A stretch of 64,000 nucleotides of DNA from Streptomyces sp. NBC_00370 (GCF_036084755.1 NZ_CP107968.1:4853501-4917500); one strand, 5' to 3'; shown: positions 25,168-35,740, numbered from the stretch's first letter. The notes: generated from the sequence alone by a model not told the origin. Made by a program: numbers and translations.

Positions 25168-26057
25168 CCCCCCTCGCACTCGCGCCCACCCGCGCCGATC
25201 TGCACCGGCTGCTGGCCGCCGCCGAAGGCCGCGGTCGTACGGCGGCGGTGTTCACCATGGGCGCGCTCCACGAGGGCCACGCCAGCCTGGTGCGCGCGGC
25301 GCGCGAAGCCGTCGGGCCCGCCGGGTTCGTGATCGTCACCGTCTTCGTGAACCCTCTCCAGTTCGGCGCGGGCGAAGACCTCGACCGCTACCCGCGGACC
25401 CTCGAAGCCGACCTGAAGACCGTGGAGGCGGCGGGCGCCGACGCCGTGTTCGCCCCGCCGGTCGACGAGGTCTACCCGGGCGGCGCCCCGCAGATCACCG
25501 TCGCCGCCGGGCCCATGGGGGAGCGCTACGAAGGCGCGTCACGCCCCGGGCACTTCGACGGCATGCTCACCGTCGTCGCCAAACTGCTCCATCTCACCGC
25601 GCCCGACGTGGTGTTCTTCGGCGCGAAGGACGCCCAGCAGGTCGCGCTGGTACGGCGGATGGTCGCCGATCTGAACTTCCCCGTCGAGGTCGTCGCCGCC
25701 CCGACGGTCCGTCAGGACGACGGGCTGGCCCTGTCCAGCCGTAACCGCTACCTGTCCGACGCCGAGCGGCGGACCGCACTCGCGCTCTCCCGGGCCCTGT
25801 TCGCGGGCCGCGACCGGCTCGCGGCGGCGGAGCCGGCAGGACCCGACGCCGTACGGGCCGCCGCCCGCGCCGTCCTCGACGAGGCGGCGGGCGCCGAACC
25901 GCCCCTGGACCTCGACTATCTGGCCTTGGTCGACCCGGCCGACTTCACCGAGGCCGCCGAAGGCCACACGGGCGAGGCGATCCTCGCCGTGGCGGCGAAA
26001 GTCGGCACCACCCGGCTGATCGACAACATCAGCCTGACCTTCGGAGCCCGCACGTGA
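25164..26057 (+). CDS. panC: pantothenate synthetase
   Basis: PanC condenses pantoate and beta-alanine with ATP to give pantothenate (vitamin B5). The 297-residue nucleotidyltransferase shows the HIGH-like MGALHEGHASLV, VFVNPLQFGAGEDLDRYPR, FFGAKDAQQ and VRQDDGLALSSRNRYLS. It overlaps both neighbours: ATGA with the DUF2520 gene and GTGA with nadB. The whole set is therefore probably one transcript. Confidence 0.96.
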   Translation: MTPLALAPTRADLHRLLAAAEGRGRTAAVFTMGALHEGHASLVRAAREAVGPAGFVIVTVFVNPLQFGAGEDLDRYPRTLEADLKTVEAAGADAVFAPPVDEVYPGGAPQITVAAGPMGERYEGASRPGHFDGMLTVVAKLLHLTAPDVVFFGAKDAQQVALVRRMVADLNFPVEVVAAPTVRQDDGLALSSRNRYLSDAERRTALALSRALFAGRDRLAAAEPAGPDAVRAAARAVLDEAAGAEPPLDLDYLALVDPADFTEAAEGHTGEAILAVAAKVGTTRLIDNISLTFGART

Positions 26058-27820
26058 ACGGAATACGGCTGACAGCGCCCGCACCCGGATGGGCGGTCGA
26101 CGCGGACGTCGTCGTCGTGGGCTCCGGCGTCGCCGGACTCACCGCGGCCCTGCGCTGCACCGCCGCCGGACTGCGTACGGTCGTCGTCACCAAGGCCCGG
26201 CTGGACGACGGCTCCACCCGCTGGGCACAGGGCGGGATCGCCGCCGCGCTCGGCGAGGGCGACACCCCCGAGCAGCATCTGGACGACACGCTCGTCGCGG
26301 GCGCCGGCCTGTGCGACGAGGACGCCGTACGGACCCTCGTCACCGAAGGCCCAGCCGCCGTACGCAGGCTGATCGAGACCGGCGCCCACTTCGACCTGTC
26401 GGACGCAGGCGACCTCCAGTTGACCCGCGAAGGCGGCCACCACCGGCGCCGTATCGCCCACGCGGGCGGCGACGCGACGGGCGCCGAGGTCTCCCGCGCC
26501 CTGGTCGACGCGGTACGCGGCGCCGCGCTCACCACGGTCGAGAACGCCCTGGCGCTCGACCTGCTCACGGACGAGCAGGGCCGTACGTCGGGCGTGACCC
26601 TCCATGTCATGGGCGAGGGCCAGCACGACGGCGTGGGGGCCGTCCTCGCCCCCGCCGTGATCCTGGCGACCGGCGGCATGGGCCAGGTCTTCTCGGCCAC
26701 CACCAACCCCCCGGTCTCCACCGGCGACGGCGTCGCGCTCGCGCTGCGCGCAGGGGCCGAGGTCTCGGACCTGGAGTTCGTGCAGTTCCACCCGACGGTG
26801 CTGTTCCTGGGCGCGGGCGCGGAGGGCCAGCAGCCGCTGGTCTCCGAGGCGGTACGGGGCGAGGGCGCCCATCTCGTGGACGCCGACGGGGTGCGCTTCA
26901 TGCTCGACCAGCACGAACTGGCCGAGCTCGCGCCGCGCGACATCGTCGCCAAGGCGATCACGCGCAGGATGCTGGAGCAGGGCGCCGAGCACATGTACCT
27001 GGACGCGCGGCACTTCGGCGCCGAGATGTGGGAGACCCGCTTCCCCACGATCCTGGCGGCCTGCCGCGCGCACGGCATCGACCCGGTCACCGAACCGATC
27101 CCGGTGGCGCCCGCGGCCCACTACGCGTCCGGCGGCGTCCGCACCGACCTGCGCGGCCGTACGACGGTGCCGGGGCTGTACGCGTGCGGCGAGGTGGCGT
27201 GCACGGGCGTGCACGGCGCGAACAGGCTGGCGTCCAACTCGCTGCTGGAGGGACTGGTGTTCGCGGAGCGCATCGCGGCGGACATCACGGCGTCGTCCGA
27301 CGGGCACAGCTCACCTGAAGAGCGCCGCTCTTACACAGCAGACGTCACCGGTTCACCCGCCCCGCTGCCCCTCGTCGCCCCCGAGGCCCGGCTCGCCATC
27401 CAGCGGATCATGTCCGAGGGCGCGGGCGTCCTGCGCTCCGCCCGGAGTCTGGGCGCCGCCGCCGAGGCGCTGGAGGCCGTCCACCAGGACGTCCCGTACA
27501 CCGACGGCAAGGCGGCCGAGCCCGGTGTCGACTCCTGGGAGACGACCAACCTCCTCTGCGTCGCCCAGGTGCTGGTCGCCGCCGCCCAGCAGCGCGAGGA
27601 GACCCGTGGCTGCCACTGGCGCGAAGACCGGCCCGACCGGGACGACGCGCACTGGCGCCGGCACCTGGTCGTGCGCCTGACGTCCGATCAGGGCCGCGAC
27701 CAGAGCCAGGCCCAGGGGCTCGTGGTCACCCGTACCGAAGGATCCGGGTTCCCGCCCGTGTCACCCTCCGCCGCACCGTCCCCGTTCACCCTTCCCGCCG
27801 ACGTCCCCAGGGAGCCGTAA
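26054..27820 (+). CDS. nadB: L-aspartate oxidase
   Basis: NadB oxidises L-aspartate to iminoaspartate, the first step of NAD synthesis. The 588-residue flavoprotein has the FAD loop VVVGSGVAGLTAAL, the STRWAQGGIAAAL active-site block and the succinate-dehydrogenase-like HPTVLF and GEVACTGVHGANRLASNSLLEG segments. The C-terminal 60 residues are Pro/Ser-rich and variable. NadA is not in this window, although the reaction product must pass to it. The GTG start overlaps the panC stop. Confidence 0.95.
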   Translation: MNGIRLTAPAPGWAVDADVVVVGSGVAGLTAALRCTAAGLRTVVVTKARLDDGSTRWAQGGIAAALGEGDTPEQHLDDTLVAGAGLCDEDAVRTLVTEGPAAVRRLIETGAHFDLSDAGDLQLTREGGHHRRRIAHAGGDATGAEVSRALVDAVRGAALTTVENALALDLLTDEQGRTSGVTLHVMGEGQHDGVGAVLAPAVILATGGMGQVFSATTNPPVSTGDGVALALRAGAEVSDLEFVQFHPTVLFLGAGAEGQQPLVSEAVRGEGAHLVDADGVRFMLDQHELAELAPRDIVAKAITRRMLEQGAEHMYLDARHFGAEMWETRFPTILAACRAHGIDPVTEPIPVAPAAHYASGGVRTDLRGRTTVPGLYACGEVACTGVHGANRLASNSLLEGLVFAERIAADITASSDGHSSPEERRSYTADVTGSPAPLPLVAPEARLAIQRIMSEGAGVLRSARSLGAAAEALEAVHQDVPYTDGKAAEPGVDSWETTNLLCVAQVLVAAAQQREETRGCHWREDRPDRDDAHWRRHLVVRLTSDQGRDQSQAQGLVVTRTEGSGFPPVSPSAAPSPFTLPADVPREP

Positions 27821-27822
27821 CC

Positions 27823-28875
27823 GTGAGCACGCCCGAAGAAAATCAGCGTCCCGAGCCGGTGGCCGTACCGCTGATCCAGATCGGCGCCCCGGCCGCCTCG
27901 GCGTCCGCCGGTGCCTGCGGCGACGGCTGCGCCTGTTCCACCGGCGACGAGGGGTTCAGCCTCGACGACCTGGAGTGCGGCCTCGACCCCGCGCTCGCCC
28001 GGCTGCTCGCCGAGGCGGGCCTGGACCCCGTCCAGGTCGAGGACGTCGCGCACGTGGCCATCGAGGAAGACCTCGACCACGGCATCGACGTGACGACGGC
28101 GGCGACCGTCCCCGAGGACGCCGTGGCCACCGGCGACTTCACCGCGCGTGAGGCCGGCACCGTCGCCGGGCTGCACATCGCCGAGGCCGTGCTGTCCGTC
28201 GTCTGCTCCGACGAGTTCGAGGTGGAGCGGCACGCGGCCGACGGCGACCGGGTCGAGGCGGGCCAGAAGCTGCTCAGCGTCACCACCCGCACCCGCGACC
28301 TGCTCACCGCCGAGCGCAGCGCGCTCAACCTGCTGTGCCGGCTGTCCGGCATCGCGACCGCCACCCGCGCCTGGGCCGACGTGCTCGAAGGCAGCCACGC
28401 CAAGGTCCGCGACACCCGCAAGACGACGCCGGGGCTGCGCGCCCTGGAGAAGTTCGCGGTGCGCTGCGGCGGCGGGGTCAACCACCGGATGTCGCTCTCC
28501 GACGCCGCGCTCGTCAAGGACAACCACGTCGTCGCCGCCGGCGGGGTGGCGGAGGCGTTCAAGGCCGTCCGCGCGCAGTACCCGGACCTGGCGATCGAGG
28601 TCGAGGTCGACACGCTCCACCAGGTGCGCGAGGTGCTCGAAGCGGGCGCCGACCTGATCCTGCTGGACAACTTCACTCCGGAGGAGACGGCGGAGGCGGT
28701 GGCGATCGTCGACGGCCGGGCCTTCCTGGAGTCCTCGGGACGGCTCGCGCTGGAGAACGCCCGTGCCTACGCGGAGACCGGCGTCGACTATCTGTCGGTC
28801 GGCGCGCTCACCCACTCGTCCCCGATCCTCGACATCGGTCTCGACCTGTGTGAAGCGGACGGGACGACGAGCTGA
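27823..28875 (+). CDS. nadC: nicotinate-nucleotide pyrophosphorylase (QPRTase) with Cys-containing N-terminal extension
   Basis: NadC converts quinolinate and PRPP to nicotinate mononucleotide. The 350-residue protein has the QPRTase N-domain from about residue 50 and the barrel with RDTRKTTPGLRALEKFAVRCGGG, KDNHV and LLDNFTPEE. About 50 extra residues precede the usual start, including a CGDGCAC cluster (C32, C36, C38). AGGGAG lies 8 nt before GTG 27823, so the extension is probably translated. It is 2 nt from nadB and its stop overlaps the coaX ATG. Confidence 0.93.
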   Translation: MSTPEENQRPEPVAVPLIQIGAPAASASAGACGDGCACSTGDEGFSLDDLECGLDPALARLLAEAGLDPVQVEDVAHVAIEEDLDHGIDVTTAATVPEDAVATGDFTAREAGTVAGLHIAEAVLSVVCSDEFEVERHAADGDRVEAGQKLLSVTTRTRDLLTAERSALNLLCRLSGIATATRAWADVLEGSHAKVRDTRKTTPGLRALEKFAVRCGGGVNHRMSLSDAALVKDNHVVAAGGVAEAFKAVRAQYPDLAIEVEVDTLHQVREVLEAGADLILLDNFTPEETAEAVAIVDGRAFLESSGRLALENARAYAETGVDYLSVGALTHSSPILDIGLDLCEADGTTS

Positions 28876-29672
28876 TGCTGCTCACCATCGACGTGGGCAA
28901 CACCCACACCGTGCTCGGTCTGTTCGACGGTGAGGAGATCGTCGAGCACTGGCGGATCTCCACCGACGCCCGCCGCACCGCCGACGAGCTGGCGGTGCTC
29001 CTCCAGGGCCTGATGTCCATGCACCCGCTGCTCGGCGACGACCTGGGCGACGGGGTCAGCGGTATCGCGATCTGCTCGACGGTCCCGTCCGTGCTGCACG
29101 AGCTGCGCGAGGTGACCCGCCGCTACTACGGCGACGTGCCCGCCGTCCTGGTCGAGCCCGGCATCAAGACGGGCGTGCCGATCCTGATGGACAACCCGAA
29201 GGAGGTCGGCGCCGACCGCATCATCAACGCGGTCGCCGCCGTCGATCTGTACGGCGGTCCCGCGATCGTCGTCGACTTCGGTACGGCGACGACGTTCGAC
29301 GCGGTCAGCGCCCGCGGCGAGTACGCGGGCGGTGTCATCGCGCCCGGCATCGAGATCTCCGTCGAGGCGCTCGGCGTCAGGGGCGCCCAGCTCCGCAAGA
29401 TCGAGCTGGCCAGGCCGCGCAGCGTGATCGGCAAGAACACCGTCGAGGCGATGCAGTCCGGCATCCTGTACGGCTTCGCCGGGCAGGTCGACGGGGTGGT
29501 CGCGCGGATGGCGCGCGAGCTGGCCGACGACCCCGACGAGGTCACGGTCATCGCGACGGGCGGGCTGGCCCCGATGGTGCTGGGCGAGGCCTCGGTGATC
29601 GACGAGCACGAGCCGTGGCTGACCCTGATCGGGCTGCGCCTGGTGTACGAGAGGAACGTCGCCCGGATGTGA
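28875..29672 (+). CDS. coaX: type III pantothenate kinase
   Basis: CoaX phosphorylates pantothenate, the first committed step of CoA synthesis. The 265-residue ASKHA-fold kinase has IDVGNTHTVLGLFDG (phosphate 1), VVDFGTATTFD (phosphate 2) and GADRIINAVAA. Its ATG overlaps the nadC stop (TGATG). With panC and the DUF2520 gene it links vitamin B5 and CoA synthesis to NAD synthesis in one transcription unit. Confidence 0.95.
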   Translation: MLLTIDVGNTHTVLGLFDGEEIVEHWRISTDARRTADELAVLLQGLMSMHPLLGDDLGDGVSGIAICSTVPSVLHELREVTRRYYGDVPAVLVEPGIKTGVPILMDNPKEVGADRIINAVAAVDLYGGPAIVVDFGTATTFDAVSARGEYAGGVIAPGIEISVEALGVRGAQLRKIELARPRSVIGKNTVEAMQSGILYGFAGQVDGVVARMARELADDPDEVTVIATGGLAPMVLGEASVIDEHEPWLTLIGLRLVYERNVARM

Positions 29673-29786
29673 GCGGGGTGGGCGCTGTGCGAGCCGGGGG
29701 CCGGTGCGAACCGGGAGCCTGTGCGAGCCGCGCCCACCAATGAACGTTAAACGGATTTTGTCCGGTTCGGTGCGTAAGGTCGCCGC

Positions 29787-30347
29787 ATGCCCACGCCATA
29801 CGGATTCCGCGGCGGCATGGCGTTCGGCGCTGACGAGCTGCGTGTGCTCCGACGCGCCCTCGCTGTCGCCCTCGACCCCGCCCCGCTTCCTGACGACGCC
29901 GTACGGGACTGTCTGACGCTCGCCAGGTCCGTCGACGAGGCGGACCAGGAGGCAGGCCGGCTGCGCGCGTTCCTCGTCGCCGACCTCGCGAGGTACCGCG
30001 CCGCCCTGCCCGGCTCGCTCAGCGGCTATCTGGAACTGCTTCAGGACGCGCTGGCCGTCGGCTACCAGGCCCGGCCCGACGACCTCGCGGCGCTGCGCGC
30101 CCTGCGCGGCAACCCCGCGGCCGCCGCACTGCTGGAGCGGTGCCGCGCCGCCCGGGTGCTGACGCTCGTCGGGGCGGCCGAAGGGCCGCACAAGCCCGAG
30201 CAGCCCGAGCCGAAGGAACCGAACCGGCCGGACGGGCCGAAGCCGGGGGAGCGCCCCGCGCCCGGCCGTCCGATGCCCAAGCCGTCCGAGGTCTTCCCGC
30301 CACGCCGCCGTCCGGCGCCCCCGCCGGAGGAACTGGCCGCGGGGTAG
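29787..30347 (+). CDS. conserved actinobacterial hypothetical protein
   Basis: This 186-residue protein is not assigned to a function. The first 130 residues are predicted all-helical (FGADELRVLRRALAVALDP; ARSVDEADQEAGRLRAFLVADLARYRAALPGSLSGYLELL). A Pro/Lys/Glu-rich disordered tail follows. It has no membrane helix and no catalytic motif. The ATG at 29787 has TAAGGT 6 nt upstream, pointing to a leaderless mRNA. It lies downstream of coaX with a 114-nt gap and just before a small membrane-protein gene. Confidence 0.75.
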   Translation: MPTPYGFRGGMAFGADELRVLRRALAVALDPAPLPDDAVRDCLTLARSVDEADQEAGRLRAFLVADLARYRAALPGSLSGYLELLQDALAVGYQARPDDLAALRALRGNPAAAALLERCRAARVLTLVGAAEGPHKPEQPEPKEPNRPDGPKPGERPAPGRPMPKPSEVFPPRRRPAPPPEELAAG

Positions 30348-30348
30348 C

Positions 30349-30354
30349 TAGTCT
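30349..30354 (+). promoter_or_regulatory. -10-like hexamer for a leaderless transcript
   Basis: TAGTCT ends 7 nt before ATG 30362, with no Shine-Dalgarno between the two genes. Confidence 0.4.
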
Positions 30355-30361
30355 GGTCGGT

Positions 30362-30526
30362 ATGGACTATGTATCCGCGCTTGTGCCCCCCGTGGTGATG
30401 GCTACTTTCTTCATCTTCCTGGTCCGGACGATCGTCAAGAGCCAGGGCGGCCCGAACAAGGCGAAGGAAGACGCCGCGGTCGACGCGGCGATCGCACGCG
30501 CGGAAGCAGCCGCCCAGCAGAAGTGA
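30362..30526 (+). CDS. small single-span membrane protein (54 residues)
   Basis: This tiny protein has one hydrophobic helix (residues 4-22: VSALVPPVVMATFFIFLVR), then a Lys/Gly turn and an Ala-rich charged amphipathic helix ending AEAAAQQK. A strong terminator follows directly, which marks it as a transcribed gene. TAGTCT 7 nt before the ATG suggests leaderless expression. Its function is unknown; the form resembles small regulatory membrane peptides. Confidence 0.75.
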   Translation: MDYVSALVPPVVMATFFIFLVRTIVKSQGGPNKAKEDAAVDAAIARAEAAAQQK

Positions 30527-30543
30527 GCCGCGGGCCGGCTCGG

Positions 30544-30573
30544 GGACGTACGACCGGCGCCGGTCGTACGTCC
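30544..30573 (+). terminator. strong intrinsic terminator
   Basis: GGACGTACGACCGGC is followed at once by its exact reverse complement, a 30-nt perfect palindrome, then TTTTTGT. It is one of the few terminators in the window with a U-tract. It ends the small membrane-protein transcript and insulates the BlaI-type gene. Confidence 0.92.
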
Positions 30574-30644
30574 TTTTTGTGCTGTCCGCGCCGTCTGTGC
30601 GGTGGATAACTGGCTATTCGGACATCTCGCACTAGGGTGACGGT

Positions 30645-31067
30645 GTGCCCCGTCAATTGGGAGACCTGGAAGACGCCGTCATGACTCGCGTCTGGCAATG
30701 GAACCGTCCGGTCACCGTCAGGGAAGTCCTCGAAGACCTTCAGCGGGAACGGTCCATCGCCTACACGACCGTCATGACCGTAATGGACAATCTCCATCAG
30801 AAGGGCTGGGTGCGCAGGGAAGTCGACGGCCGCGCCTATAGATATACGGCGGTCTCCACCCGCGCCGCCTACGCGGCGGCTCTCATGAACGAGGCATGGG
30901 GGAAGAGTGACAACCCCGCGGCCGCGCTAGTCGCCTTCTTCGGCATGATGTCGGCCGAGCAGCGCACGGCTCTGCAGGACGCCGTGCGTATGGTGCGCGT
31001 CGAACCGGAAGAGGATCCGGAAGCCGGGGACGAGCCCGCCGACGGGGGAGCGGACGCGGGGCGATAG
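30645..31067 (+). CDS. BlaI/MecI/CopY-family transcriptional repressor
   Basis: This 140-residue regulator has an N-terminal winged helix (QLGDLEDAVMTRVWQWNRPVTVREVLEDL...YTTVMTVMDNLHQKGWVRREVDGRAYRY) and a C-terminal dimerisation helix, followed by an acidic tail. Relatives repress beta-lactamase or copper genes and are released by proteolysis by a BlaR1/M56 sensor. No such sensor is next to it here, so the signal is unknown. TAGGGT lies 6 nt before GTG 30645 (leaderless). Confidence 0.9.
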   Translation: MPRQLGDLEDAVMTRVWQWNRPVTVREVLEDLQRERSIAYTTVMTVMDNLHQKGWVRREVDGRAYRYTAVSTRAAYAAALMNEAWGKSDNPAAALVAFFGMMSAEQRTALQDAVRMVRVEPEEDPEAGDEPADGGADAGR

Positions 31068-31070
31068 CGT
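31065..31070 (+). promoter_or_regulatory. -10-like hexamer overlapping the blaI-type stop codon
   Basis: TAGCGT begins at the TAG stop of the upstream gene and ends 7 nt before ATG 31078. The acetyltransferase gene is therefore probably expressed from its own leaderless promoter. Confidence 0.45.
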
Positions 31071-31077
31071 CCCGGTC

Positions 31078-31617
31078 ATGTCCTCAGTGCTTCCGCTTCC
31101 CAATGCCGCCGCAAATGCCGTCACCGTCCGGCGCGCCAGGACCAGGGATGTACCCGCTGTCCGCCGACTCGTCGACGCTTACGTGGGCGAAGGCATCCTC
31201 CTCGACAAAGCGCCGGTGACCCTTTACGAGGACATCCAGGAGTTCTGGGTGGCGGAACGCGACGAGGACGCGAGTGTCATCGGCTGCGGAGCCCTTCATG
31301 TGATGTGGGAAGACCTCGCGGAAGTGCGCACGCTGGCGGTGGATCCTGCGGTCAAGGGCCTCGGAGTGGGCCATCAACTGCTGGACAAGCTGCTGGAGAC
31401 GGCACGCTGGCTCGGAGTGCGCCGGGTATTCTGCCTCACCTTCGAAGTCGACTTCTTCGGCAAGCGCGGGTTCGTGGAGATCGGTGAGACACCTGTCGAC
31501 CGAGATGTCTACCGGGAGCTGCTGCGTTCCTATGACGAGGGTGTTGCCGAGTTCCTGGGTCTCGAACGAGTGAAGCCGAACACCTTGGGCAACAGTCGGA
31601 TGCTTCTGCACCTGTGA
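31078..31617 (+). CDS. GNAT-family amino-acid N-acetyltransferase (short N-acetylglutamate synthase-like)
   Basis: This 179-residue single-domain GNAT protein has VRRARTRDVPAVRRLVDAY and an acetyl-CoA loop LAVDPAVKGLGVGHQLLDKLL, followed by FFGKRGFVEIG. It fits the short actinobacterial N-acetylglutamate synthase (ArgA-type, S-NAGS), which starts arginine synthesis from glutamate and acetyl-CoA without an amino-acid kinase domain. No arg genes are adjacent, so the substrate remains inferred. Confidence 0.8.
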   Translation: MSSVLPLPNAAANAVTVRRARTRDVPAVRRLVDAYVGEGILLDKAPVTLYEDIQEFWVAERDEDASVIGCGALHVMWEDLAEVRTLAVDPAVKGLGVGHQLLDKLLETARWLGVRRVFCLTFEVDFFGKRGFVEIGETPVDRDVYRELLRSYDEGVAEFLGLERVKPNTLGNSRMLLHL

Positions 31618-31694
31618 CAGCGGAACCTACGGGATCCCTATGTCCGAATCGCGCACGTTTCCCGTCTTCTTGCGCCTCTGAACCTCTGCCGAGG

Positions 31695-31756
31695 GTTTGT
31701 GTTTTTCGGAGAAAAGCGGTTTCCTTTCCGCGTACTGCATTTTCGATGAAAGGAAA
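31695..31756 (+). promoter_or_regulatory. AT-rich leader upstream of lsr2
   Basis: This 62-nt stretch is about 58% A+T by hand count, against a background near 30%. It contains T- and A-runs and ends with AAAGGA, the ribosome-binding site of lsr2. Lsr2 proteins bind AT-rich DNA, so this is a candidate autoregulatory site. Confidence 0.4.
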
Positions 31757-31760
31757 TCCG

Positions 31761-32096
31761 GTGGCACAGAAGGTTCAGGTCCTTCTTGTCGATGACCTCG
31801 ACGGCGGCGAGGCGGACGAGACCGTCACGTTCGCGCTCGACGGCAAGACCTACGAGATCGACCTCACGACTGCCAATGCGGACAAGCTCCGTGGGCTGCT
31901 CGATCCTTACACCAAGAGTGGCCGCCGTACCGGTGGCCGTGCGGCGGGTGGCCGCGGGAAGGGCCGCGTCGCCACCGGTGGGAACAAGGACACCGCGGAA
32001 ATCCGCAAGTGGGCCAAGGACAACGGCTACAGCGTGAACGACCGCGGCCGTGTTCCCGCCGAGATCCGCGAGGCTTACGAGAAGGCCAACGGCTGA
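31761..32096 (+). CDS. lsr2: Lsr2 family nucleoid-associated protein
   Basis: Lsr2 is the actinobacterial H-NS analogue: it oligomerises and silences AT-rich, often foreign, genes. The 111-residue protein has the N-terminal dimerisation strands (VQVLLVDDLDGGEADETVTFALDGKTYEIDL), a basic Gly/Arg linker and the C-terminal DNA-binding domain (IRKWAKDNGYSVNDRGRVPAEI) with the minor-groove RGR motif. GTG 31761 is preceded by GAAAGGA; an upstream ATG at 31746 would add five residues and overlap that site. Its end overlaps the convergent neighbour by 22 nt. Confidence 0.95.
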   Translation: MAQKVQVLLVDDLDGGEADETVTFALDGKTYEIDLTTANADKLRGLLDPYTKSGRRTGGRAAGGRGKGRVATGGNKDTAEIRKWAKDNGYSVNDRGRVPAEIREAYEKANG

Positions 32097-32668
32097 CCAT
32101 TCGCACGAATATTTCCGCCGGAGAGCAGTCGGGCCCGGTGGCACTCCGTCGCCGCCGCGTCCACGAGTCGTACGAGATCGGGGGCACCCCCACCCCTGCC
32201 CCCGCTGCGAGCGCCGTCACCGAACGGCGCCAGGACCGGCAGTGCCGGTACCACCTCGCGTCCAGGCTCGGGGGGCCGCACCCATACGGCGGCCCCCTGC
32301 GCGGCGGCGTACGGCCACCGCGGCGGCGTGGGCGCCCGCATCAGCCCGCCGGCGCCCAGCGCCGTGAGACCCAGCTCGATGCCGCCCCACTCCAGCCAGC
32401 TGAGCAGTCCGGGCAGCTCCTCCGCGCTTCCCGCCGCCACCAGGAACCGCAGCAGCCGCCGGTCGCCGCTGAGCGCCACCGGGCCCGTGCGGCCGATTCT
32501 GCGCAGGACGGCCGCGCCCGCACCGGCCGGCATCTCCAGGACGTCGAAACTCAGCCCGGTTCTCAGCCGCAGCGGGGAGCCTTCCCGCGCCGCCCAGCCG
32601 AGTTCGTGCTCGTACCACCGCGCCGCGCCGTCGAGCGGGCCGCGCGGATGCGGGACTGTGGAGGCCAT
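32075..32668 (-). CDS. conserved Streptomyces protein (SCO3374-type), function unknown
   Basis: This 197-residue protein opens with AARWYEHELGWAAREGSPLRLRTG, reminiscent of the first strand-helix of the bifunctional primase/polymerase N-domain. The catalytic residues of that fold are not evident, so I do not call it a primase. It contains one Cys and ends CHRARLLSGG followed by a short tail. ATG 32668 is preferred; upstream in-frame sequence is not gene-like. The 3' end overlaps lsr2 by 22 nt, an unusually tight convergent pair. Confidence 0.75.
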   Translation of the reverse strand: MASTVPHPRGPLDGAARWYEHELGWAAREGSPLRLRTGLSFDVLEMPAGAGAAVLRRIGRTGPVALSGDRRLLRFLVAAGSAEELPGLLSWLEWGGIELGLTALGAGGLMRAPTPPRWPYAAAQGAAVWVRPPEPGREVVPALPVLAPFGDGARSGGRGGGAPDLVRLVDAAATECHRARLLSGGNIRANGQPLAFS

Positions 32669-33119
32669 ACCCCCAGCAACTCCCGATCGCGGCGCGGAGT
32701 TACGCTGTGTCGGCGACCGTTCGCACTGAGTATCCGGTATTGGGGCGTGCGGGAGCATTCGGGAGTGCAATGGTGTTCGCCCGTAGCGGAGGGAAACCGT
32801 GCGCGCCGCATGGACTGTCCGTGCTTGCGGGTAAGACATTCCTAGTGGGGAGGGGCGACACGCTGTCCCGGGCGTCTCACGTTCGCCATCGGCGTAGTGA
32901 TGGTGAGGGTATGTGGCTGGCCTGGGGGAACATCGTCTCGCACCATCAGGTTGGAGCTGTTGTCAGCTGTTCGGGATGAACGTCCCTTGTCGTAGCGTGG
33001 GTGTTCCGGACGGATCCGGCAGTTGGAATGAGCGGTCCCCGCTTGCGGGACTAAGCTGCGGAAGGACAGGGAGGGGACCGACCCCTTTACTGCCTGACCG
33101 CTCTGAGGAGCGATTAACG
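32669..33119. other. 450-nt intergenic region upstream of clpC
   Basis: No convincing gene is seen here. It holds a ClgR-like dyad (32884-32894), a TAGCGT hexamer at 32993-32998, a near-perfect small dyad GTCCCCGC-TT-GCGGGAC (33035-33051) followed by TAAGCT, and the GAGGAG ribosome-binding site of clpC. Its length suggests more than one clpC promoter. Confidence 0.6.
32884..32894 (+). promoter_or_regulatory. candidate ClgR operator upstream of clpC
   Basis: CGC-CATCG-GCG within GTTCGCCATCGGCGTAG matches the actinobacterial ClgR site pattern CGCYNANRGCG except at one spacer base. ClgR activates clpC and clpP genes in Streptomyces and Corynebacterium. The site lies 226 nt before the clpC ATG. 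Confidence 0.45.
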
Positions 33120-35645
<2,526 letters not shown>

Positions 35646-35669
35646 CGCTCGCTCCGAGCTGAACGACTG

Positions 35670-35709
35670 AAGGGGCTGCCCCGGACCGTACGGTCCGGGG
35701 CAGCCCCTT
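35670..35709 (+). terminator. clpC terminator
   Basis: This is a perfect 40-nt palindrome: arm AAGGGGCTGCCCCGGACCG, centre TA, then the exact reverse complement and TTTCC. It lies 24 nt after the clpC stop and also faces the convergent hydrolase gene. Confidence 0.92.
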
Positions 35710-35740
35710 TTCCGCTGTGCCCAGGTGCCTCGCGGCGCGC

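Noticed and set aside
32075..32668. A primase/polymerase assignment for the SCO3374-type protein
   Set aside because: Only the opening segment resembles the fold; no catalytic acidic triad is visible.
32707..32979. A 90-codon open frame in the clpC upstream region
   Set aside because: Codon usage is not Streptomyces-like, no ribosome-binding site is seen, and it overlaps the ClgR-like site and promoter elements.
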